From Callaeas wilsoni (taxonomy: Eukaryota; Chordata; Aves; Passeriformes; Callaeidae): 64,000 nucleotides of DNA. The first letter of the stretch is position 1. Each line of letters begins with the position of its first letter. Position numbers and translations under genes: made by a program. Below the pieces are notes generated by a model. That model saw only the letters and a program-made list of their open reading frames with translations. It searched no databases and was not told the DNA's origin. Below are positions 46,922-60,300 of the stretch, piece after piece. The stretch is taken from NCBI GenBank assembly GCA_013398955.1, contig VWPU01010164.1, forward strand, positions 496,001 to 560,000. Reading direction: 5' to 3'.

Positions 46922-48001
46922 TTTCCATAAACTATATGCAAAATAATTAATGGCTACTTAACATAGGAAAATCTTGACCTCCAGAAAAGCCTGAAATCTT
47001 CTGATTAGTGGTCTAATCCTCTTGGAAAATGAAATATGTGTATTTGACTCATTTTGAGCCTACAGAGGAGTTGAATTTAGTTCTCTAGCCTTCTGTACAA
47101 GTGACAAATAGAGATATCTTTGTGGATGTGACAAGACTTTAAACTCCTTTGAAACAAAATAACCTATTTTTTTTTGAGAAAGGGCTTAACCAATGTCCTG
47201 TTTGGGATGCCTAGCCTTCTTACCCTTTTTCGAGTTACAGCTGAGTCTAAAGGCTCTAAACAATTAAGTAAACGTGTGGAGTTTTATGAACAACTTGTCC
47301 TCAGCATTCCCTGTGGAAACACATGTTAAATTACTCAAGCTCTGCCTGATGGACCACAGCCCCACAACAGGCAAGAGTAGATAATTATCTAGCAGGTAAG
47401 AGAGATGGGTTAGAAACTTTTCCATCAGTGTCACAGAAAGGTTGTACATCAGCTATGAAATGCTTTTATGGCTTTTTCTACAACTTCAGAGATGCTTTAT
47501 GTCACAGTGTGAGGCTGGAGCCTCAGAGCCCATGCCCATCCTGACAATGACTATTCACTTAACATTAAGAAAGGTCCTACTCGTATTTCATGGTGTTATT
47601 GCAAAGTATACTTGCTGAAATAACTGCAGTGATCCAGATGATCACAAAGATAAGCAAGACTATCAGTGACTGTCATCTATTATTCTTTATGACCCCATGC
47701 TGTTTTTAGATTATTTTGAGGATGTAGGCCTAAGACACTTAATGAATGTGAACAAGAGTTTCTTTTTATTTTCCAGAAGTTAGCGGTTGTGCTGGAATTT
47801 CTTCCTGTTTTGAATATTCATTTTGCTTTCTTTTTAGTATCTAATTTTGCAGTCAAATTAGGAAACTGCCTTCTCTGAACACCCTTTATTATCTACAGAA
47901 AAAAAGTAGATGGCTCATCTCGGATTAATTCCATGTAACTAGGGCAGGTTAATTGTTGGGTTTTCTATCTTTTGAGATATCTTTTGAGAGCTAAGCTCTG
48001 C

Positions 48002-48081
48002 CTTCAGCAGGGTCTCTCCCTCTGGAGGTATCCACCTCCCTCTACTGAAGGACAAAAGGAGCCAGAGGGGACTGGCCTCTG
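48002..48081. repeat. Two adjacent hairpin-forming sequences
   Basis: First: CTTCAG (48002-48007) pairs with CTGAAG (48045-48050) and encloses GGAGGT (48024-48029) pairing with ACCTCC (48034-48039) over a 4-base loop. Second: CAGAGG (48063-48068) pairs with CCTCTG (48076-48081) over a 7-base loop. They lie in a local GC-richer island. Confidence 0.6.
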
Positions 48082-51000
48082 AAGATAAGCACCTAAATTT
48101 GATTTTCCTTGATTTAGTTGATGTGATTAAATTTGATAATGTGTGAGTTTTATTTTCATTTGGACTTTTAATACAACATTCCTTTATTTATTCTGAACTA
48201 GCTCACTGGGAAAACATTTTGGGTTTGTGCTGCTTTGAATGCTATGCTTTCCTAAAGCCTGTCTTCCAAGGACTCCACAAATTTACCTGTGTCAATAACA
48301 GAGGTTCAAGGAGAGGGGTCAGAGTGTCTCTGACTACAAAATCCTGGGAGTGACATCCTGAACAGTAACCCTGGCCACAGTCAAAAATTAAAATACAGCA
48401 CAGACCTAAGTGAGGAGGACTATGACGTCTCTGTCACTGCTAGAAATTACTGTTCTTCACATAAATTGTCTTTGTCACAAGGTATTTTTGAAGTGCAATT
48501 GGAATGTACATACAATTGGATGCAATTACCTCAGAAGTCAGGTACTTAACAAATATCTCCTTTGGGAAAATACTCTGAGACTTGTCTGTTTACAATGAGA
48601 AGCCAGACTCTATTCTCCCCATCCTTACACACGCACACTAACATTTAGGTTAACACTCCAGTCCTTGTCATATCTATTCAAGGCCACTTTAACAGTTTAG
48701 ACTGTTGATGCAGCACTCTTTATAGTCCTAAAACTCAACATCCAGGCTTGGTAGACTGGATTTCCCAAAAAATACATGAGTTTTGGGACAAAGTCTTCAT
48801 TTCTGCTTGCAGCAAATACAAACCAGGCAAATTCTTCACTGTCATTATGGTGCACGGAAATGTACTCAGGAAAGAAGCCATGTGGCTATATATTGCTGCT
48901 TTCATCAGATTCCCAGCAGTAGTTTCTGTATTATGTCATGCTTATGGGCAGCCTCCTTCTTTCAGCCTGCTGTGGCCACCCACCAAATTTATCCCAGCTC
49001 TGTTTCACTTCCAGGGACAAACACGGAACGAATGTTAAGTGGATGTTGTAAGTAATGTCAACTTCCTTTATATTTGTGAAAACATTTCTTCGCAACAGTT
49101 CAATTCAAATATATTTCCTTCAAGATCAAGACATGCGCTTATGTTTGGGGCACAGAAACATTTATCACTTCAGGAGCTGTCAAGAAAGGGAGATGATTGT
49201 ATTGTCTTGGAAAAATATTCAGCATGCAATATTTTCCTTCCAATGCTATCTTTCTACCTCTGCCTCTGTTTATGTCTCTTCCTCTGTCTGGGTATTTATG
49301 TCTTTGTGTCTTTAATTCTCTGAAGAAACTATATAGAAATGTATATGCATGTTTAACAACTGGTAATTAAAAGAAGATTCTAGTTGAGTTGTTGTCATGC
49401 CTCCAAAATATATATTTTTTAAAATTATGCTACGCATTTTGAAACTGACTCTTTTTTTTATTTTTGAAACCTTTATATAAGGTATTTAAAGTTTTTGTTG
49501 TTAAGTTTTGAAGTTTTGCTTTGTTTTCTTTAGCTAGAAATTTATCAAATCTATTTCCTTAAAAAATATTGCATTCAGTGAAATGGTATTTTTCAACCAG
49601 AACAAAAATTCCCTTTAAAATATGACCAGTAGTTCTACAGCTTTTTTCAATAAAATGTTGCAGTAGGCCATGCGAGGGTGGTTGTGGTGCATCCTACTAA
49701 GCCTTCTAGAATTTCTACGCGACTACAAATGTGACAAGAATAGCAATTCTTACTGCACCAGTATTAGAGGAGCTGAGACTGCAACCCAGCTACTGACATT
49801 GAGGATGACACTTTTTGATCTAGGTCTGCTTTCTTGTATAAATAATAAGCTATATTTTTGGGTTTTGTTGTTCGTTCACCCAGACAAGAGGCTGCTGCAT
49901 CACTCTGTTGTTGGCAAGTAGAAGAAAGCGGTTTCTTCATATACATGCTGTAAACATTAATTAGAGTTATTTTTATAAATGAAGAATATCATGTAACCAC
50001 TTTCCCATTGCTGTAATTGCTTTATAAATATGACAATAAAGAATAGTTTTAGATCAAATGAGGAAATTACCTCTCTTTCCTCTGTTTTCTGGTACAAGCT
50101 GGAAGCAAGTAAGAAAAATTACACTCGATAATGCTGGTCATAATGAGAACTGGTCTTATATTATAAACTCATCACTGGTATCTTGACATAAATTTGATTT
50201 ACGGTTTACATAATGCTTTCTCTCTATATTTCAGTTTTATATTTCAGTCTTGGGCTCTTTCAGGCTCTTCCTAAGACTTATTGCAGACCTTCACTTTTCC
50301 TTCCTTTAACTTTTACCTCTCTAAATACTCAGGAAATTTTTGGCTTATTTGGTAATTTATCATGCATAACATAAAGACACTGCATCCATTCAGCACAAAG
50401 ATCAAGTATCCCATTGAGGAGCACAATATTTCTAAGAGAGGATATACAGTCATGCAAACATACAGTGTGAAAGAAATGTTCGGGGGGACAGCCAGAGGGA
50501 AGGATGTGTGCACCACTTCAGAGTTGCCCTGAAGAGTAGCTCTGCTGTGTACATTGAACTCATGTTCCATGTCCAAGTTTTGGAAAAGGCAAAAAATGTG
50601 ATTAAATCTATTGCGATTGGAGGTTTGAACTCCTTTTCTGAACAGGAGGGAAAAAGGAAACACATTGAGTTCTTTTTTTATAGGAAGTGAACTGCTTTGC
50701 CTGAGTAATCAAGCTGAGAGCTGTGTGCTTCAAAGGCAATTTTAGTGGCTTATATGGAGTACCCTCTGTAGCGACTGAGAGATAGTGAAGAATGAACCTC
50801 TTAATGTGTGGTCATGAGGAGCAAAGTATAAACAGGATAAAAATATTAAAGGTATCCAACTGATTAAAGAATCTATGTTTATTAAAATATAAACCCTTTG
50901 CTTGCTAAGTACTGATGTAAACTGAGAGTAAAAGGAATGTAGAATCCTAAGTAATTTCTCGGCATTCTGATACTTTTTGATGATAAAATTATATTTTCTT

Positions 51001-52963
51001 CATAGTAAAGACAAGGGGAGTAGCTTTTGTCTACTTTCTCCCTTTGTAAATCTTAGGTCAATGAAGTTACACTGTTATAAAGGTGATAAAATCAAGAGCA
51101 GCTGTCTCTCTTGCATTTTTATCCAAAATATTTAATAAAATCTAGATTTTGTGATTTACATTTCAGAAGCAAGGTGCTTTATTAGTGCTGAGTCTGATTT
51201 AATTCACATTCTCACCTGTTTAAGTCTGAAGATCTTTATAGTGTACCTGGCTTTTTTTACCACCTGATGGTTAAAAGAAAAGGAAAACCATATCTAACTA
51301 AGTCTGGATAGAGAGGAAGAGGGATCCTGAAATGACGACTAATTCTTAGCAATTTAAACCAAGACATTTTGACTGGCTATTGCTTTTGTCAGAATATTCT
51401 AATCTCTATATCATCATTTGACCTGATCAGGGTAGAGAAAGGGTAAATGTACAGCATTCATTCATTCTACTGTTTAGACACAGACAGTCCTGAATTATAT
51501 TTTTATTTTAAACTGTTCTGATTAATTTTTAAATTACTTTATGCTTTCAACATGGTGCTTGATCATTACGATTCCAATAAAAGATTAAAGAAAATCCTAG
51601 AAGTCAACTCCTTTTATTAGAAACACAAAATCATGATGTTAGGATGTATTTCAATCAGATGTGAAGTCACAGCACAATGTTTTTAGAACAACAAAAAATC
51701 CTCTGTTACAAGTAAATTATTAATAAAAGAAACTTTCTTTTCTATTTACCAGTGGAGCTTAATCTTGTAGATTGTAGGCATTGTTTTAAAAGGGAACTAG
51801 GAGCTGGTCTAGTATCATGCAATTAAATTGCCCACTTTTTCCTTCTAGGATAAGGAGCCTGAAGTGCCTCAAATATAAACCAGGGGTACTGAAATATGTT
51901 CAACTCTGGGGACTTCAACACATTTTGAAATTACTACAGTTTAGCAATTTTTCGTATACCAGGTTACAAGTACCTGTCCCTTTATGCCCCATGGCAACTG
52001 CATAGTAATGCAGTTCACCCTCACCCTTTTTCATTGATAGGTTGCCTAACTTGAATGACCTTTCTTTGCCATGGGCTGAGAACATGCACAGCATTAGAGG
52101 TGCTCAGTAATGTGAAAAGCCAGGATGGATTTAATTATAAATTCAAGCTATAGAATAGTGAACTGCAAATCTATCCATATTAGCTGGTAAAGGCATACAT
52201 ATCCATGAAGATGTGTTCATAAAGAAACTACTCTAGACCTTCAAGTTGTGCTTGTTTTCTTAGGACAACATTATCCTTTCAGGTTTTTACTACAACATAA
52301 ACAGAGGTACCAAAACATCAGAAGAAGCTTTATACCTGAATTCCAGGTCTGATTTGCATATCTGTTTTAAAATTACCTGATAAGCCTCTATATGCTACTA
52401 AGAGTCCTGCCTTTCCTGTGGGATGATGAACAAGGTTTTGCAACTGCCTTTTCCTGACAATAATGGAAGATAATAAGGATGCTATTAGAAGAGTCCCTGA
52501 AGTCATAAAAAGCAAAAAGCACAGAAGCCTGAAAAGATGGCAACATAAGCAATTGAAAACAGTATGTGGTGTGAACAGCCCAAAAATGTCAGACTGCAAC
52601 TTTTTACTGAAAACAACAACATTCAAACTGGGAGAAAGCACTCATTCTGCAGATGCTACATTTAAAAAGACTAGTCAACATCAGAAAACAGAAAAAATCA
52701 TATCTAGCTAAGAGAAAAAAATCACTACTCTTGTCTGTAATCTCAAGCACATCCATTTAGGTAGATACATTTTATTGCAGTGATACTGACTTCTGTGGCA
52801 AGCATTAAGCTGCTATGGCCAGGTACCAATTTAACAAAAAAATGAGACGGAGCCTTACTTCTTTTTAAAGTAACAGCACTAGTATTCAGGAAGCAGTAGT
52901 CATTGGGCTTGGTAATGCAAAGCCCAAGGGCACAGTCTAGCATAACATAACTCTCAATGTCAC

Positions 52964-52986
52964 AAAAAAAAAAAATTAAAAAAAAA
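52964..52986 (+). repeat. A-rich tract
   Basis: Twelve A, TT, then nine A. Simple low-complexity sequence. Confidence 0.85.
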
Positions 52987-53767
52987 GATTAAAAACATCA
53001 TCCTGACATAGGATATTGTTTTACCTCTCTGACTATCTATTCACCAGTTAAAGCTGAGACAGCAGTCTAAGGAGATCATATACTACAAGAACCACAGAGA
53101 TATTTTGTGATGAAACAGCATTTCATTGGAAAACACGAATTGGTGGAGTATAAAATATTTCACTGAAAACCTCCTGAGCTTTCAGCAAGCAAATCTACAC
53201 TGAAAGCACAGGAAAGCTCCACATTACTCTGTCCCAATTCCTGGCATATTATTCCTCGTGCAGCAGCTCTGGGACACCCAATGTGCTAATGCTAAGCACA
53301 CTGCCTGCATTCTCAACATTGGTGTTACCACCTGACACATTCGGGGGAACAAACCTGATTCTGACAATAAACCTAGTTCTTGTCATGGAACTTGTAAATG
53401 TCTAATATGCAGTTTTGAGTCAGCCTGCGTGCAGGTTTTCTTTCAAATTGTGCACAAGAAGTGTACCTCTGTACTCTGTGTGATGTACACTTCCTGGAAG
53501 CACAGACTGGAGAGGATGATTTTTAGGACAGGCAGCCACTGCAAAAGACAGAAGCTCTGGGACTTGCAGCTCCACCCAGACCTCATTTCTGGCCTTGTGG
53601 AAGGGAAGCCCTGAAAGAATAAAGAAGCAACAGCAATCTGAAGCACAGTCCCCAAGGGCTCAGTATTTAGGACGAAGGTATTAACTTTGGCAGAATAACT
53701 GCATCCCATGTAACAGTTCTGTGAGAAAGGGGGCAGGCATCTCTGGAGAGCTGTGCAACTCTTCCAC

Positions 53768-54347
53768 TGGTTTTGGCTGGGATAGAGTTAATGTTCCTCA
53801 CAGTTGCTTGCATGTGGCTGTATTTTGGACTTGTGCTGGAAACTGTTGCTAATGCAGAAATGTTTTAAGACTGCTGAGCAGCTCTAACACAGTGTCAAGG
53901 CCTGTTCTGCTCCTCACCCCACTGTACCAGTGAGGTGCACAAGGAGCTGGAAGGGAACGCAGCTAGAACAGCTGACCCCAAGTGACTCAAAGCATATTCC
54001 AGACCATATGGGATCATGATCAGCAATAAAGAGCTGGTGGAGGAGGGAGTAGAGAGGAACATCGCAAGTTAAGTCATTTGTCTTCCTGAGTAACTTGTGA
54101 TGGAGCCCTGCTTTCCTAGGGATGGCTGAACCCCACTGGAAAGTGGTGATTTTTTTTTTTTTGTTTTATTTGTTTTCCTTTGCTTTGCTTCAGCATGCAG
54201 CTTTTTCTTTACCTATTTACCTCTCTTTATCTCAACCCAGGACTTTTCTTACTTTTACTCTTTGAATTCCCTCTGCCATCCCATGATGAGGCAGTGAGTA
54301 AGCAGGTATCTGGAGCTGAGCTGATGGATATGATTAAACCCCTCACA
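53768..54347 (+). mobile_element. LTR of avian endogenous retrovirus, family A copy 3
   Basis: Aligns along its length with 1624-2209. It starts TGGTTTTGGCTGGGATAGAG. It then has AAAGCATATTCCAGACCATATGG, a TATA-position AATAAAG at 54025-54031, CATTTGTCTTCCTGAGTAAC, a CTTTATCTCAACCC segment and a GATTAAACC-type end near 54345. It carries an extra poly-T run at about 54151-54161 that the first copy lacks. The 3' end is uncertain by a few bases (CA at 54345 or 54347), and flanks give no exact duplication. No internal retroviral genes adjoin it. Confidence 0.85.
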
Positions 54348-57300
54348 CTCACAGTTCTTTAACACCACATCTAGTTTTTCACCTCCAACTGTATTTTCAA
54401 CAGAATAAGAAAATGTTTGAATTCTCTATAAAAGAAAAATAAAGCAAGTGGTTTTCCTGTCTGCTGCACTTGTCATACATTTTCTGTAGGGTAATAAGTA
54501 TTCTTACATCTCAGACTTCATCTAGCACTCCTAGAAATATACTTCACAAAGGTATAATTCTTCTGTCAAACACAAGTCACCAGCACAGCTCTGGCTTTTT
54601 CTGGCTTTGTCTATTGCACGAGTTTTGGGCTGACGCTGATTAGTATAGAAACAGATCAGGTTAAATCAACTCAATCTTACTATACTGAACCAAAAGGGGT
54701 TTTATTCTCCAAAACCAATCTATTACCTACTCTTTTTAAAAGTTCAATATTACCTAACTTCAGCTATTTAAAATAATGAGGCAGATGTAGTATAAACTTA
54801 TTTTCTAGAGTCCATCTACAGGTTATATTACAAGCTTAGGCTAGCCAATTATTCTTCCAAAAATTCTAGGCTTACCCTTAAGAACAGTCTTGTTCTCTCT
54901 GTTTTAAAATTTAATCTCTCATGGAATATTCATGAGTTCATCAGACAGTCAAGAAGCAAAGCAGTGAGCAGTACTAAGCAGAGGGGAACTGTGTGGAGAA
55001 TCCTCCTCCTGCTAAGCTCAGTCTAAGCCCTGATGTGTGGACTGCTGGGGAGCTTCCTCAGTGTGTCATCTATGCTACTGCTCTATCCAGGGCTGAAAAC
55101 AATTCCTGTAGAATTTTCTGCTCAACACACAGCTGGAAAGACAATTTTCATGCTGTACAAGTTTGCTTTTTGAAGGTATTTCATTAATTTGTCTGTTGTT
55201 TCCTGCACTATCACCTCTCTGCATCTTGTATCAATTATGGCAATTCACTAGCAAATCTCTGTGAAGTTCCAAGCAGTACATGTTCTCTTACAGGAGATTT
55301 AGAGGAGGTTTCTGTGATAGACTGCAGTTCCCTGTTGACATCAATGAGATTCAAAGTTAGATAGAGTTATAGCAAGTGAATTATGAAAATGAGTAGATTT
55401 GTTCAATAGCTTCACTTTCATAGCAAGGTATTAGTAATATTTACTTTTTTACCTAGAGTTCTGTTTCAACATAATTTCCTGCAAAGGAACATATTCTTCA
55501 GCAAATTTCATGGCCTGGGAATCTGAATATCAGCAAGAATTAAACAATGTATGATAAGGATCCCTTTTGCTTTCATTTTAGGTGTTATGAAAAAGTATTT
55601 AATGTATAATAGACATAGTAGAACAAAGCTCTATTTTCTTTAAGGGTTCATTATGGACGGCTACATTTCGTGTCAATAATGGACAGTTCCACAGAGATAC
55701 ATATGGCACACCATCCCATAATTACACATGATAAAATGAAATATTCTTTCAGGCTATTTATATGACATTTCCTTTATGTAATGGAAAGGGACTTCTAAGC
55801 TTTTCAACAGTGAACAAATTATGGTTTTTTGGGATCAGGCGAAGTATCAGGAAACCTCAAAATCAATATTTCAATTTACCATTTCTCAGAATTAATCCTT
55901 TTCTTAATGACTTATTCCCCCCTTGCATTGTTAGGGAGTCTAGACAGAGCTGAAAGACTGCAAAGTCAAAGAAATATATTTTTTCCGTACTGGAAATGAG
56001 AATAGTGAAAATAATTCAGACTTACTGAAGACAGAGACAGTACCGCAAACTAGGGCAGTCCATAGCTACTATAATTATTTTTAAATACTTGGTGTCAGAA
56101 GAAAAAGGGAGAGTATACCAGCAGTTAAATTTCCATACGATGATTTAGTGATCTTTTGGCAAGGCAGAAATGATGGATAAAACAGATTTGTTGGCTCTGC
56201 AGGACATTATTGAGAAGGCTTAGAGCTGAAGGTAAATCTATGTGCAGAGAAGTTTGTAATCACGATCTCGATCTTGGTACAACAGAGTAGGAACTGAGTG
56301 CTCTGGCACATTTGAACACTTCCAAGAAAATCTGTAAATTGGGCAGGATTAGTCTTTCCTTCCTTGGAATCAGCTTTAGGGTTCCTCACAGCAGTGAGCA
56401 CAGTGGTAACGTGCATTGTATTACACATCTGTAGATGATGGTGATCGCTGGGTGACAGTTGCCATGTAAGAACAGATTAAGGGGTTGTTGGTCTGTAGGT
56501 GTCTTTATAAGGACGTCATTGATCTAGAACACTGCTACCAAGAGTAAAATAAGAGTTATATGAAACAAAGAACCATGCTCTCAATTCCCTAACAAGGGAA
56601 TACCATCTGGAAAAGCTCAGTGGAACAGAGAGAGACAGGGAAAACGTAAAAGAGAATTTTTAAAATTAATAGATATTTACAATATTAGTAGCCTAGAAAG
56701 AAAAGAAAAATAGAATATTGCTTCTATGAAGGCTACTTGTGCCCTGTCCACACAGCTAGACATATTTTTCTATTATTGGCAATTTGTTCCCCAAAATTAT
56801 TTTAGAGTGATACAAATTATTAAAACATTTATAAGAAAGAAGGATTTTCAAAATTTTAATATATACTTTTTTTTAAAAAAAATACGAATCCAAGCATCTC
56901 GTCTTGACAGCTTTAATGCAATATGAGTTTGTTTTCAAGTGTAGTTTTTAAGTTTTTGAGTTGAAGGAAAAAATGTTTTAGAAGTAAATTAATCAACTTC
57001 AGACTGATACAGAAGCAGTTTATTTTAGCTTATTTTATTTAAGAATTATACAAACAAACTACATTCCCCATCTCAAAATGATGTACAAACTGATATCATT
57101 TTAAGGACATTCAGTTTTAAGGACATGTTTTGTGATATTTTAAATACTGGAGTTCTCAGGAATGTCTGCCTTGGCCCAGGGTCCTGTAATTTTTCAAAGT
57201 CTCAGACCTGCAAAAAATCTAAGTGAATTCCAGTGAAAAACAGCCATCAGCTCAGCAGAAGTTAGCTGAACTTAAGTTCTTTTCATTTAACTATATTTGC

Positions 57301-60300
57301 CAAGCAAAAGTCTCATTTCTCTACCTTTGGGATTACTCTTGAATACCAGTTGTTACAGGAGAGGACTGCTTGTAGATTTTTCTTACTGCCAGCAAGGAAA
57401 AAGACAAGTATAATCCTAGACTTAGGACTTAGAGAATTGAAGTATTACCTAAAGTGACTCTTGCACCCTTTTTCTCTGCAATTTTTTATAAGTATGATGG
57501 AGCAACTCATAGAAGCAACATTTCATTGAAAGAAAAATCATCATCATAGGACTTATTAGTTGATTAAGTGTAGTGAACTCAGTGCCCTTGGCAGAAAACC
57601 TGACTATTTTTCATTAAAAATGAAAATTGGTCAATGTTCTTTGCATGCTGTAGCATCCAAAAAATAATTAAGCCTCAGTGGTAATTTTGTCAAGTTTTCC
57701 TCATTTATGCATCTGTTTATAGAAAAAGGAGTTGGTCTTATATGAATTAATGAATTTTTAGCCTTTTTAAACATTGATGTCTTCTCACCATTGTGCACCA
57801 ATTCTAGTTAAGTAATGTGAGTACTACAGAAATGCAAACATATAATGGTGTAGATATTCAAGAGCTAAATTTATATATTGTATTAGCTAGTTCCTGCTAA
57901 TTAGGTAAACATCTGCTAAATATGAGGCACCTGAGAGTCTTAAACTTAAAGTAAGACTGGGACTCGAGATCTTGGCTTGGTTTCTATTTGTACCAAAGCC
58001 TCTTATTCTGTATGCCAGGTTTTCCTACTGCAACTTTTCTGACAGGTCTTGATTGACAGCAACAAGTTGACTCATATATGAGGAGATTGTTACAAAAACT
58101 CTTGGGAGGGTTATACTGAAATTCCTGATGTTGTGGGAGATAATTTTTCACACTCACAAATGGGAATAACGTTGCTTTAAAAAGCAATTTTATTTAAACA
58201 TATAAGAAAACTCTTACAACACAGATGAACGTGATCATGCTATACAGTTCCTGAAGAATAATTTAGAGTGTCTTCTCTAAAGAAAATGTTACACTTTATG
58301 CTACACCTAATGCCACTTTTTGCCTTTCTACTCACTTCCAAAAGCTGTGCCTTGCACTCACTTGTACTTCACAGACCAATTAAGGTAACTTTGGCAGCTA
58401 TTCTTTCAGTTTTCAGTTCTCAGCAGAGTGGGTGCAGATCTCTGAAATAACCACAGCCTCTTTAGCCCACTAGAAAAACCAAAATAGTTTCTTCATAAAG
58501 GTTGCATACAGTCCCCTCCCTTCTTACTCTCTGTCCCAACCTTTAACCTTTGTGTTCTGGTTGTCGAAGTAAAAGACTTTTTATCTCTTTCTCCTTCAAT
58601 GTCAACAGAATGACCTTCCCTTCCTGCCACTCAACCCCTCCCCAGTTTTTGGGTGAAGGCTTGTGACAGTTTTACTTTCTCTTCCTGCCTCAACATCAGC
58701 AGTGTATGTGCTTTTCTACCTTAGTATTCACCCAGGTGGTTGATCTGCCTAGTTTTATTCTGGATATTCAGGTTGCCAGAAAAACAGATCAATTTTTCAC
58801 AAAGTTGTTTTTGCTTGTTCTTTGGGAAGGAAAACACAGTGCTTGAAGATTTTATGTACAGGAAGGGGAGGAGGAAGAGAACCAATGTGAGATGATGCTA
58901 CTCCTGAAGGGGTTTCATCCTTCAATATCTTGCTGTTTCTGAACTCTGGTATTGCAATGCATATTTCCCCTTGACTACAATGAAGGTACAGTCACCTTAG
59001 AACAAAATCAGGTCTCCTCAGCTCTGGGCATTTTGCAAGACAGAAGCCACAGAGCAATGATCTGAGAGCACACCTCACGTCATCCTGTATCTCTGCTCAG
59101 GAAGGGCCTGACACCTTTATTCCTCATTTTCCTTCAAAATCATAAAAATGATTGCACCTTTGGGACCTGATTTCTTTGCACCTTAATTCCACTTCTTTGT
59201 AGTCCTTAGAGTTTCCTGTCGCTTAGAGCCTTTAGAGCCCTGTTAGCCGTGCAGGTAGTCTGGGCGGAGCATGATCCTTGTTATGACACGTACAGAACCT
59301 AGCATAACATTTTCATAATAGCCAAGGCTTCCATTACTGCATTCCTTTTTACTACCAACCCAATTTAATGTTAGTTTGACCTGTGTGTATGTTATTTTTT
59401 TCTACACCCTCTTTCAGAAATTCATCCTATTTTCAGATACATTCTGACTGCAACCCTTAGACCTTTTATTTGTCTTATTCTCGTGTTTTTTTCAGCCTTA
59501 TGTGTTAAATATTTATGCCTTTCATCTTTATGTATGATTCATAACAATCTATCAGTATTTCTCCACGTCCTGAATGTAAAATGTGCCTACACAGGTAATA
59601 TATTACTCTAGCCAAGTCTAGAAATATGTCTTGATACCCAGTAAAAGATAAACAAATGAAAGTTAATGATCTAAACCAGTACAACCCAGATAAAATAAAA
59701 AAAAATCCAAAAATCTCCCCAAAAAACCAAATAAATAAAAGAGCTTGCACTCCTTCATTTGAAGCAGCTGATCACTGGCTGCATGAGATGTCAGGAAAAA
59801 AAAAATATTTTCGGCAAAACTTCAGGGAGTTTGTTGTTGTTTACTTTTGTTTGTGGAAAGCAAACAATTTTTTTTTTTTTTGGCGGGTTTGGGATGCTTT
59901 AAAATCAGAAATAAATTAGAATATTTTGTCTACCACTAGCTAACAGATATAATCCGTAATTGGGATTTCTATGGACCCTGCAAGGTCAATTTTCAAGTTC
60001 TTGCTTGCTCCTAATCATAGGAAGTCTCTGAATGTATTCAAATGACAAAAATAGAAAAATAGCTCAAAATATGTTTTGCTAGTAAGGAACTGGCTTTTCA
60101 CACAGGAGGACTGAGCATCACATAGCACAAAAAACCTCCAGGTTCAAGTCCCACAACAAAGTCAAAAGAACAAGAATTTAAATCTTATCCTCTTAATATT
60201 AAGAGAAATTCTTAACTCTTGAAAGAGTTCTACTTTTCGAAAAAGATACCTTTTTCTATTTAGAAAAAAAATTTATCTGGGACTGAAGTTATTCAACACA

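Larger units (their letters stand above)
44276..53767. other. Long AT-rich non-coding stretch
   Basis: About 9.5 kb with no recognised host gene or mobile element. It contains a purine-only run at 46873-46921, paired hairpins at 48002-48081, a (TCTCTG)-like pyrimidine patch near 49250-49320 and A-runs at 52964-52986. The part from 53180 to 53715 is richer in G+C and ends near an AATAAA (53619-53624), but I cannot classify it. A faint CR1-like stretch lies near 45930-45990. Confidence 0.5.

Noticed and set aside
60138..60155. tRNA-like B box (GGTTCAAGTCC)
   Set aside because: The T stem pairs at only two of five positions, and I found no matching acceptor stem or A box at the right distance.
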